This document shows positions 24,401 to 36,400 of a DNA stretch of 64,000 nt, piece by piece; positions within the stretch are counted from its first letter, which is position 1, and each line of letters begins with the position of its first letter. The notes beneath the pieces are model-generated. The model ran no database searches, was not told the DNA's origin, and worked only from the letters and a program-made list of their open reading frames with translations. The DNA comes from Cristatella mucedo (Eukaryota; Bryozoa; Phylactolaemata; Cristatellidae): contig WPIO01000010.1 of NCBI GenBank assembly GCA_009760855.2, positions 3,319,501 to 3,383,500 of the forward strand. Reading direction: 5' to 3'. Position numbers and translations under genes: made by a program.

Positions 24401-27400
24401 GAGTCAATTTAACTAAACGGGGTAGGCTCCGAAATAAGGAGGTAGGTCCCCAAAAATGGTCAATTTATTTGAAATTCGCGCATTAAAGATAAACTAGTTA
24501 TAAATTCAAGCTCAAATTTTGGTGTTTGTAAGATGACTGGAACATGGTCAATAAAATTATTATGTAAGACCTATCTAAACCGGAAGTCGTACATCGAGCT
24601 CAACAAAATAACTTGCTTTGACAAATAACTGAGCCGGAACTGCGGTTTTCTGGTGAACTCTGCGAATATAAGCTACTCAGACCTAAACGGACCCTCAAAA
24701 AATAACACGATATATATAGAATGATAAAACGTAAACATTTCCCAGAAATGACACGCCCCTCGAGATCACACGTCCGACTGGTAGTATAACAAGATCATAA
24801 AAGAGTAAACCCCCTATCGGCAGGGTGCCTAGTCCCACCTCTGCTTCCCCGTCCCGCCCATAGCAACCGGCGGTAAACGGCATTCGAAGGCCCACTCCTT
24901 ATTTACTTGGGAGAAACCTGTTTACATTGGTATGTTTACATCGGATCACAAACCGGAAGTGACTGTAATTCGACCAGTAGACGAACATTAGGAATAATGT
25001 ATTGAGACTTTGCTGCTGCCGGGGCCGACGTAACTAAGGAGTCCATTATCACGGCACCGCATGAATCCTGGGACAGCTGATCCAGTTCCTGTAGCCGCCA
25101 TAACGCACGAGGCGACGGCCGCGAGTAGTCCTTTGTTCGGCTCGGTGGCCGGTCAGCTTGGTGACTTGGATGGAACTAGTGCGTCGTTTACTGGAAGCCA
25201 GTCTGAAAAGGTTGATTCATTTCTATTCAAGGAAATTTAGGTGATTTCAAGTTCTCATTTATGTCGTTACTAGTTAGACATTTGTATTGGCGAATGCCGG
25301 TGAGCCGCCCGGCTGTACCCTGGATTGCCGGCCTGCCGTATGAGACCTATCGCGGATATGATCTGCTTAGGCTGTATAAGGTTCTTGTTAGGTTGACCTA
25401 TTCCTAAGATCCATATTTATCTATTTATTGAATTGTTCGTGTGATTATAGCGTTTCCTAGTGCTGCCTCTTGGTTATACCTTGGGAGTTCAGGTTTATCT
25501 GCATACGACAGTCCAATACCTGCTGTCATTTATGTCATATCTCCTAAAATTATGATCCGATATCCTTAAAACTTTGGAATGTATGATTGATTGTAGTTAC
25601 AGAATCATTCCAGCCTTCTCGCATGCGTATCGGACCTCAGTAAATTGACTTGTTTTGGTCAAAACTGGCTGTGTTTGTCGTGCTAAGCCTTTGTCATCCT
25701 TTCACTCACATGGCGTAAAATTGTCACAGGTAGGCTAATTGTGACCCAATCAACGTGAAATTCGAAGTACATGCTCCTAAGTATGTGTTTCAATGTTGTA
25801 TGGCGACAAATATAGTAACACTTGTTATTCCATGTCACCTACATGCTTTGGCACCTTAAAGTTGGCTTCTCTGAGTGCTGTCACAGCAGTAGTACATGGT
25901 ACCTAGTAAATTCTACAACTTGGTCGATACTGGGCCGATCTATGTGAAACTTGGAATATAGGTGGAGCTCACCTGCCTCTAAACTCACCCCCTCCACATG
26001 TATGCATGATGGGTGTGTATGCATATAATGTGCCGGTGACAAAAGTGTCCGTGGGTGTGTTCGTGATGACAGTCAACAGTTTAAGATGTCAATTTTTTTT
26101 AAATGTTTTTGGTGGGTGGTGAGTTTAAAGTCGATTGTCTTGCATTTTTTAAGCGGTTTGCCATATTTCTACAATTACGTTTTAATCCTCGAAAAAATTT
26201 TGAACTGATTTAACCAGCAGTGCTATACGTGACCTTAGACTTTTAAAGGTCATCAGAAGGTCAAAACAGCAGCTATTATACATCAAACGATAGGTAATGC
26301 TACCAGTGTTCTTCGTGCTAATTTTCATGCCAATCAGTTTACTGGTCTTCGTACAATATTTTATAAACATGCTTTTGGAGGGACAACTCCCCTATTGGCG
26401 GCCATTTTGGGCGATAACTCCCAATACTGCCGGACTTACCCCCTAAAATGGCAGAGAAGCATAAGGATGCAGGAGGCAGTCAGCTCTCATAATTCTAGAG
26501 GGAGACATTTAGGTAATTGCAGTTTCACTCAGAAGTAATGGTGTCTTCAACTTACAGAGATGAAAGACACAACAGTCAATATTTAAATTCAGAGCCTCAA
26601 GCCACCACACACAGTCGTCCCTCACCACCTTGCAGCTTCATTCTATCGCGGTTTTTCAAATAAATGTAGATTCATTAAAAAGTTGATCGACATAGTCAAA
26701 ATGGTACAGCATTCGCTCTGTTTTCCATTAGTCCATTATACACCCACGTATTACATTAAAATTACTGTATGAATGGAGTGTGGAAGAAGACAGCGATGCA
26801 TCTGCTGAAGATAGAGCACCGTCTAAAGACCTCTGTTCTTCTTTGCTGTGCAGTACATCCCATCATCTTCATCGCATCATCAGCGAACAAGTTGCACTGT
26901 TTTCACAAGTTAGTGGTTGTGTGTAAGCACTGCATATGTGTGTAATTAAATGTACAACAATATGACGTTTGTAACGTCTACGTCGTATTTTGTCTAATAT
27001 AATGGGTAATACGAGTGTAATGGTGACTAAAGGGGTGCTATTTCATGTCCAGAGGGATCAAATAATGTTAAAAACCGTATTTAGAGGATTGTGAAAAGGT
27101 TTTCTACGCTATATGAAAATATTCGATTTACAAATAAAGAATCCTATTTTGCGGAAGTTCATGTGGTAGAGTCTGGAACTGATTAACCTCGATAAACGAG
27201 GGACGACTATACTTGCTCAATAGCATCAATCCTCTCACGTCTTTCAATTAACTATATGACAGGCAAATTTGCAGTCAGGTCATTGACACTGTCACTTGCT
27301 AGCTTTTGCTGATCACTGGCTTAAAAAAGCACAGTAGTGGCAGGCTGAATATGCTGGAGAACTGCAATACTACTAGCCTAACTGGGATGTACACAATACA

Positions 27401-30400
27401 CAAATCTCTTTCCATCGCTAAAACACAATGAATTGGTCGAACCGAGCCAGAGACCCTGATCAAGCTAATGGTCCTAGGAACCCGTTACATCTGTAGTCAA
27501 GCTACAACAGCTGTCAATCGGAACTAGAACAGTGCATGTTTTAAATGCTGCAAGGCTTCTACAAGAACCTAGGCAATCACAGAGTTTCAGTTTAGGGGCT
27601 TGCAGTTTGGCTGCTTTAGTATTATTTCTATACAAGTTATATGCACACTCATCGGAGTGACTGAGTGAGTTTCCCAGCCCGATAGCAGAGGAAAGGCTAC
27701 TTCCGGCTAGCCCCCCCCCTTTATTTTTGTTGCTAAGACCAGCATACCTAACAGGGTACTGATAGAAGGCACCACGAAAGGATGATGGCAGGCCTTGCAG
27801 GAAATGGGCTTGAACAACCACTAAGAGGCACACGATTCAAAAACCTCGGGAAGATTAGCCACAAAACAGCTACCTAAAACCGAAATAAACGGCAAATGCA
27901 AACGAGCATGTCTACTACACTCGAGTTCAGGTCACTCGAAGAAGACGAGTGGGAGGGACTAACTTTGCCTGAAGTCGCTAGCTCTTCAACGAAGGAAAGC
28001 ATTGGCACCGGTTCGTCGCCAGCAGCCACCAAGGGCACGGCACATTTCTCAAATCTTTGCAGAGTGGCGCAAAAGGCCACTGCAGATAGATACGTAGTCA
28101 TGTGGGATGACAAGTCAGTTTCATGGAACAAAAACTATTTCCCCAGCTGCTTGTTGACAACACGAAACAAAGAGAGTTTGTAAAACGAGGGCCGAGAGAT
28201 AATCAACCACTATTGCTTGCAGCAAAGAGGTAAATTTGGTGCAGCTAGTGCCCTGATCTAGATTTGCTTGTTCTTCCAGTGCTAGGGTTAGGCATCACAT
28301 TAATGTATCTCCAGAATAGCATGTGTATCTGTCAATAGGGTAATAATGTCCGGAATTCCAAGTAAGAGAGCTCTATTGTGGACTACACTTGGTGGGCAAT
28401 GATCCAAAGCACATTTTTTTGCCAAATATGAACCATAAGTTGGCCAAGTCAGTCACCAAAATCCCATAAAGTACCTTTGGGATAGGTTGGAGACTGTCTG
28501 ATTCTGTTTCAGCACTAACTGACACAGCTTAGAGCTATTCAGCTGTTTGCAGTACCACTGAGGCAACATTACACCGGCCACTGAGAGGCCGCTGTCGAGT
28601 GCTAGTAACTTATTAGGCGCCCTCCGTGATGACTGCTTAACGCTGTCTTTGACGACTGCTTGACGCTTAAAAACTTATACCCAGAAGCCCGCCTCCATAA
28701 CCAGTCACCATGTTTCATCGTTGGTCGGGATCGAGCACTACCTAAATCAGCAGCTGGCTTAAATACAGGAAAAGCTGTCCGGTTCTCTCATAAAACCGGA
28801 CACCGAAACTTGGTATTAGCAGAGCTAGAAAAGAACTCTTAGGCCCCTACCGTTGTTGCTTAATATGGCTGCAAGGCTGGATTCTAAATCCAAGAAATAC
28901 AGCCACGTGTTTCCTTTACTAACAAATCTGTATTACATTGTTGATCAATCAATACAAAGCACAGTTCTCACTCTGACCCACAAGACTCGCTATAGGTTGG
29001 CTCCTTCATACCTAGCTGAACTGCTGCTCTAGTTTCAGCCTCCACGTGCCCTCAAGTCCCGCACAGAACACTAAATCTGCACCATTCTTACACAGAAAGA
29101 CTGGTGGTGACAGAAGCTTTTGCTCTCCAGGTCTTAAACTGTGGAACTCAGTTAAATTCTTAAGCAACGACATTTCTGTCCTGCTGCTAACTCAGGCACA
29201 TCTTTTCCTACTGTTCTGGGCGACTAGTTCCGTGCCACTAACTAGCTAGACGCATCCTCCTCAGGCATGTTTCTCATATTCTCTATGCTGCGTGAGAAGT
29301 CTGCTGGCTACTGCTTGCACACCAACAAGAGCTTAAGTGTTGAGTGCGCAATACAGAAATCTTCAGTGCAATACCCAAAAGCCTACGAGCTTTGAAGAAT
29401 AACAGACGGTAGTACATTTGCCTTTAACAAAAATAATGTTTGTGGTGACTAGTATGCAGAAAGCGTGGATATGTGTTATGTCAGCTTGATTGACGACCAT
29501 ATTCCGGCTTCAGCTGAACGGCATTGTACAGTTTGAAACACGAGTTTCGTGATATCGTAAACAACTTTGAAAGAGGTAATTTTATGCATGCCTTAATTTA
29601 AGTGACAGCCTGCTGCACCGACCATCTGACCTGGTGACAGCATTTTGGAATACCCATTAAGGATAAATGTTAAGAAAACACTGAGAGAATGGGTCTAACA
29701 ATCATATATTTAAGGTGCCACTCAAAAGAAAACTTCTGGAAGCAGCAAATTTACAGATAACAAATCTACTGATCCAACTTGTTGAACCTTGTCACATCGA
29801 GGTAAATACTTGACTTTTAACAGCTCCATTTACAGCGTAGCTCCATGCCTTGTACAATCCATTACTCAAATACTGCACGGATCAACGTGAAATGTCAAAC
29901 GTGAGTTCAGCCTTGCATGCTTGCATACCACTTCAGCAGTTCATTCCTGATTTCGATTGACTGGGCTTCACTAATCATGCCATCAAGGAATACTACATCT
30001 AAATTGGTCCACGCATTTGTGACATCCCGTCTCTTGACTTATGTAAAACTCACTGCTTGATGGTCTACCGGCCTGTGCAATCAGGTGCTTACAGCTCAAC
30101 TGCTCTCCTGACTCTGCTATGCTTCCCACTTTCTCTTTGTTACGTGAGACGAAGTCTGTTGGCTACCGAATGCGTATCAAAAGCCGCTTAGGCTGTGAGT
30201 GCGCTATACAAAACTCTCCTGTGTAACACCCACATGGTCTTTATGACTTTGTGGAGTTACCGGTGGAGATACATTTTATTACATTACAGCTGGTGCAAAA
30301 CCCTGCAGCTAGGCTTGTCTGCCGTGAGCATTGCAGTTGCCACATCACACCACTTCTCACCGACCTGCACAGGCTACCGGTCAATCAATGCATCGACTTC

Positions 30401-33400
30401 AAGGTTCTACTACTCACTTTTAGGTCCATTCATTCTTTGGTTCTAACATGCCTATCAGATCTACTCCCCTACCAGGCTAAGCATAGTACCACCCACTTTT
30501 CTGAATCTAATCGTTTAGCTTCACCACGTACAAACTTCAAATCCTTTGGAGACCGTGCCTTTAGTTCATATGCCCCCAAAAGTTCTTTTGGTTGGCATCT
30601 ACTGACGGGTAAATACCTTCTTCTACCGGCAGGATTCGATCCAGGGACCCCAGAGTCTGGATCCACAACATTAACAATCAGGCCATCCGTACGGCATGCA
30701 GCCTAGCAACAGTGGTGGACGAAAACACAAATAACTGTGAGCACCGATTCTAACTATATTCTAAGAAATGCAAGACTAACAAAGTGCATAAGGAAAGAAC
30801 ATGCTCATAACTGGTGCTCCATGAGGGTGTGTAAAGAAATAGGCAGATTTATCGACATGGGTCTGATTCCGACAGATGGGTCCAAAAAGGGGTTTCAGAA
30901 ACACACAGGTGCATATACTTTAATCTCCTGGCCAGAGAAGCCGTAGCTTCACAACAGACTTCAGATCAATAGACACACGGTACCTGCCCAAAAACATATA
31001 AAAAATTCGTAGCGCATTGCTCCTCCACGATTTTGTAAAAGGCAAGGAGTCTTCTGGGCATTGGCCGCGACATTTTTTCACACACGTCAGATGTGATTTT
31101 CTGATATATCTTCTGGAGAAGTTCGAATAATTCATTACAATTTCATGGAAGAATAACCCTTTCACGCATTTTAAGCTCCAACTCCTGCCACAAATGTTTG
31201 ATGGGGTTCAAATGTGGACTCTGACGGGGCCATTCCAAAATCCGGAAATGATTGCAGCCTTGCCACACAGGGTTGTAAAAAGACCATTTACTATGCCTTC
31301 GGTATGCTTCGGATCATTGTCCTGTTGCCAAATAAAGCCCAAACCATACATGCTATGAGCTGTCGGAATACCAACATTCTTAACAATATTCAAGTAGCGT
31401 TCTGCATTAATTATCCTTTGCAACCGGTGCAAGCTCCCTATACCAGCTGCGCTAATGCAACCACACACCATCAACTAAACACCAGCACCACCGTATTTCA
31501 CCGTCTTTTGGAGATAAACATCTAGATATGCTTCTTCCTTTTGTCTCTACATTCACAGAGTGCCCCGTGAGGTAGCAAAGAGGGTGAACTTAGATTCGCC
31601 AGCCCACAGAACTTCGCTCCACTCAGCTGGGGTTCAGTGCTGGTATTTACGGGCAAAAGCAAGCCTCATACGCTTGTGTGTAAGGCTAAGTAGCGACTTT
31701 CTCTTAGCAACTCTGGACCGCATACCTTGCTCGTTGAGCCTCTTCCTGATCGTACTATCGCTGACAGTAATCCCTGAGAGCTCCAGTTCTTTCTTAATTT
31801 TCGATGACCTGGTGAACCTGCTACACATTGCCGCCACCCTCACCTTCTGGTCCTCTCGTATCGTCGTGCAGCAACGCCTACCGCTCTTGACCCGGAGATC
31901 CATAATTCAAGTCTGTTGTAGCTTCTTAAAATAACCCCACTGCAGCTTCTGTAATACCGTTCCTCGAAATTCGAGGACACCCTACTGGCACTCCCAAGAG
32001 CTTGGAAAATCTTGTCATCTTCGATTGAGCGCTGCTTACCACTGGGAGCCTCTGAACCCAAAATGGCCTAGCGGAGTGGTACCCAGAAGACTTGCTAGTG
32101 CATTCGGACATTCCTGTGCGATTTGCTTAAGTAGGCGGGTCATATTTCCTGGACATGCAACACTGGTTTTGAGGGCGGGGAGATAACTTCAACGGCACGG
32201 CACTGATGATGTTTGACTTCACTCCATTAAAACGTCAACGATACGGCAGAGAGGATAGTTTATGAGCTCTATTGTATATCATTTGATAGAAAACACGTTT
32301 GACTAGCATTCCATAATTAGTTTGTGCAGTTAATAGTTAATGCAATCAGTAGAACCTAAAAAAAAGTAAGGGGCTCTAGTTGGTGTGAACATTTTTTGGG
32401 CAGGCACTGTATAATTATGTCGAAGTATGTCGAAGACTATGCAAACAGGATGGGTGGAAAGCCGTTATGCAAATCTCAAAGGTGACAATAGGGCAACCTA
32501 GTACCAGCAAGATCGCTCGCAATATTGCTGTACCATAGTGGCCAATCCCAAACAACATGCATAAAGCCACTGCAGCACGGATAAGACGCACCGGCTTGTC
32601 CTTCATGGATGGGCTAGTGACGCACCAGTACATCTTATCCCCTTCTCGGTGGCAGGCATCGATGAGTGCTTGCACAGAAGGCTCTTCATGAAACAGCAGG
32701 AAGCAGTATCCTGTGAACGACCGAGGAATGGAAGCTGGCAGGCAGTGCGCACAACCACGATAGTAATAAAATTATAATATAAGCACATTAATAATACAGT
32801 GAGTGAATTTCACTAACTGGAGTAAGTGGTGCTGCACACAGCAAGGGAGAAAAGCAGTGAGCCTAGAGCCGACATGCTAGAACTTAAGCAAAAAATAGCA
32901 GCAAGACTCGCTATTTTTTTTAGCTGTACCTTTCAATCAATGTTGGCACCACAGCGGCATGGTGCACTATCAGGAGACCTCTACAAAGAACGCTTGGTTC
33001 CTCATCCCACCCACCCTCTCTCTCTCTCTCTCGCTCTCTCTGCCTTGATGCTAATCCAGGGTTGGCTTTTTCTTGGGAAATCATGCAAACTGCACCGGCA
33101 CCCGGCCAATACTGCTGCTCCCAGCTCATGCCAGCTAATGGCCTCTGCTGGCATATCTTCATGCAGCAAATGTAAAGCTCCTAGAAAGGGATTGAGCTCT
33201 CTGAGGGCGCTTTATCAAGTGTATTATTATTAGCCAAAACAAGAAGCTCCAGCATTAGTAATCGCCTGAAGCCCGATGTTTTCGGGGAATCAACAAACTA
33301 ACTACTAAGCTGCCTCCTCTCTGACGCTCATTTTAACTGGCTTCATCATCGACTGGATTGAAGGCATACACGGTGAGAGAAGCAAAGAGAGCATACTAGC

Positions 33401-36400
33401 ATGCTATACACATTCTTAGAGCGACCCTCTGCCGGCTCTTTTCGGCGGCTTCATAAATAAGATGACACTGGCTGAAACGGCAATTACCTGCATATAGCTC
33501 TAACATAAACCGATGGAATACTGCACTGCTCGACAACAAAGATGCAATTGTCAAGTCGGCCAGGGAGTTGTATAATCACCATTGACACAGGTGGTGACTA
33601 ACATCATAGACACTCACCGGCCACTCGAAGAGAACCCTCCCTCGTAGACCACCCATCCCTTCAGACTGCCACAACTACTATTTCCGTAGGGGATCAACCA
33701 TGCAACACGGTCAATCTAGTGCTGCATTTCCACTTACGCTTTGTACATACGACCAAACCTGAGTCACTGGGAAGAGAAAGCTGCTATTTGGAGATAGCTT
33801 AGCTGTGCATATGCACCCACGAATGTAAAACGGATTCCGCCGGTGCTGCTGCTGAACCACAGACACACGGAAAAGGACAACTCCAACTAGGAACAAATGC
33901 TTGACTGCTGCATGTACACTAATGAGCATAAATGCTGTGATTGCAGTGGCTGTGACATCATGCATAATACAAGCATGCTACTACGACGTTTCTACCCAAG
34001 CAACCCCAACTTGACTGTCCCTTGTAGTAGTAGGCAGCATTGGCAGCCGGATGTAGCTTGCCAGCGGCCGGCATGAGCACAACCGCACAAAGACATGCTT
34101 ACTGAGTGTAAAACATAAGTCCGACCAACAAAACGAGATCTCTTCGTCAAACTGACACTTTGTTGGGTTACAGTTCACCCATGGCTAATTAGTACTAGTA
34201 AAAGGACACCAATGAAATGCCCTAAACCGGCCCCGAAGAAAAAATCCACACTATCATCGAAATAGTCGAGGACTCAACATCTAACCCAGTGCACAGTTCA
34301 CTTAATTTTCCGATGGCAACTGGGTTAAAGCTCATGCTACAACAGCTTCTTAGGTGCTTAAATGCCACAGCATCGCAGGTGTACTCAATAGTGGTCAAAA
34401 AATGCTAGCAGAACCCACGGGTAACTGCGAGCACTGCATCACACTCACACTGCAGTATCGCAGGTGTGCAGAACAGCGGCAGCCTTAATAGGAAACCTGC
34501 GGGCATGTGCCACTCACTCCTCAATTGCAACAATTGCATTTCGGGTCAACCCGCTGTCGCTCATTCTCACGGCTGCCAAGCTGGGAGTACAACGCGGGAT
34601 GAATAATTTCAACTGGGGGGATGGGTTTGAAGGGATTGAGACACGTGATGCCACTAGTTCGACGAATTACCACCACTTAGTCTTAATTAATCAAAAATCA
34701 GCTAAAATAGATGTGAAGCTCAAATTTCAATTGAATATTGTTGTACAAGGTCGTCATAATGTAGCCACACAATTTCATGCCATTGCGCTCACGGGCTCTC
34801 TTGCAAATGGGCTCAAAAGACGCTGGCCACGACTTCAATTCAATGGAATGCACTGCAAATCCAAAGGATATTGGCTTCGCAAAGCTCCGATTGAATTGCA
34901 CATTAAACTACACTGTTAAAGTGTACACAAAATTTCCAACCAATACACAAGTTCTCATGCAATTCACTGAAATCAAATGCTGCAACCCGGGCCAATACCA
35001 CAATCCACCGCCAGGGGCACTGCAGTCGTAGCTCACAATGATGTAAAAATTCGTGGGCACTTGAATAATAGTGTAGTCCAAACGGGAGCTTTCATGCAGC
35101 CAATTTCCCTTAGATTTGGTGGTGACCAACGTCTTTGGAGACCATTTGCACGAGAATTCACCTGTGCAATGGCATGAAATTTAGTGGGTACATTAAAACA
35201 ATACAATATCCGCTCAAAATTTAGGCCTTGCATCGCTGATTTCTGGTCAACATTTGCTTATTTAGAGCGGATTGAAGTAATTCGTCGAACCCATGCAGGG
35301 GCAGACCACAAACAATGTGGCATTAGCAGAAGCAGTAGGTGGATAGTTTGGCTATCTTCTCATCGAAGCTTCCTTAAGCATAGCATGTCGCCAAGCAGCA
35401 AGCGGAATCAGAATTGTAGCATTGCATCTTTATCACTCACCTTTGGGTGGAAAGTAAGATTTGCTCTCAGCTTTGTGGGGCCAGTCGACAATGAGCGGTC
35501 CAAACCGCCTGAATGCTGACATGATTTCCTCTGCAAGTGCAATAAGGAACGAATAAAAAAGTCACTTATACAATGAGCAGCACGTCTACGGCAACATTGC
35601 TTAGAATTTGCAGTCAATAAGCAGGCGCTAAATCGATCCATTAAGCTTCATGGTATACTTGTGACAAGTCAGTTTGACTGCAAGAGCTGAAAGGCTAGTT
35701 GACAGAATGCTTTACTTAGGGAGATTGCTTTACTTAAGGAGATTGCTTTACGTAGGGAGGGGCAAAGTGAGGTTAACTAATGGCTAAGGTCCATGACACT
35801 ATTTTATTTAAGCAAAGACAATAATTGTCTTTCAAAAAGCAGACAGTTTTTTTTGATTTCTTGGTGAATTTCGGCCACTACCCTTGGTTAAAATCATAAG
35901 ACTGACGTGAAATACATTTTCAATTGCCTCTCTACCTGCACTTCGAAAATTCAATGTTGGCCAGGAAAGCACCAGTAGTGCTGTATAATCTAGCTGAAGA
36001 TTTTTTTTTTAAAACTTTGCCCCGGATCAAGCTTTTCGGTAAACCAGAAGCATTTACATTCCTAAGATGGGCTTTACAGTCAACCAAAGGGCTGACTGCA
36101 TTGTGAGATTGAGCTTATGGGGGAGGGGGGCCGCAAGGGAGGGATCACGCATGAATGATTATTACTGAGGAAGGAAACCAAGTAGCTTGCTATGCTACTT
36201 CTTCTCAGATGACAGCCAGTAGGCTGTATTAGTACATGATTAACGGCTTATAACACAAACAGGGCACAGCTCTTTGACACTGCAGCAAAAGGCTAAAGGC
36301 AAGAAGTAAAGCAAAAGTAATGGTCTGCTAAAAGCTGATTCAACAGCCTTGTTTACATAGCGACAGAAGAGTCTTTGAGGCTATCGTCTCACCCCTTGCT

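Larger units (their letters stand above)
23285..32591 (-). other. CPEB intron 5, transposon-rich
   Basis: 9.3 kb, the longest intron. It contains the 2-kb element copy 2, a MITE, LINE-B and LINE-A pieces, a tRNA-like SINE and a Tc1 pseudogene. The 23.3-24.4 kb and 27.2-28.9 kb parts have no assigned element. Confidence 0.85.
32711..35440 (-). other. CPEB intron 4
   Basis: 2.7 kb. It contains a (CT)n tract (33016-33040), a LINE-A tail (33130-33232) and the foldback palindrome (34657-35290). The remainder is unrecognised. Confidence 0.85.
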
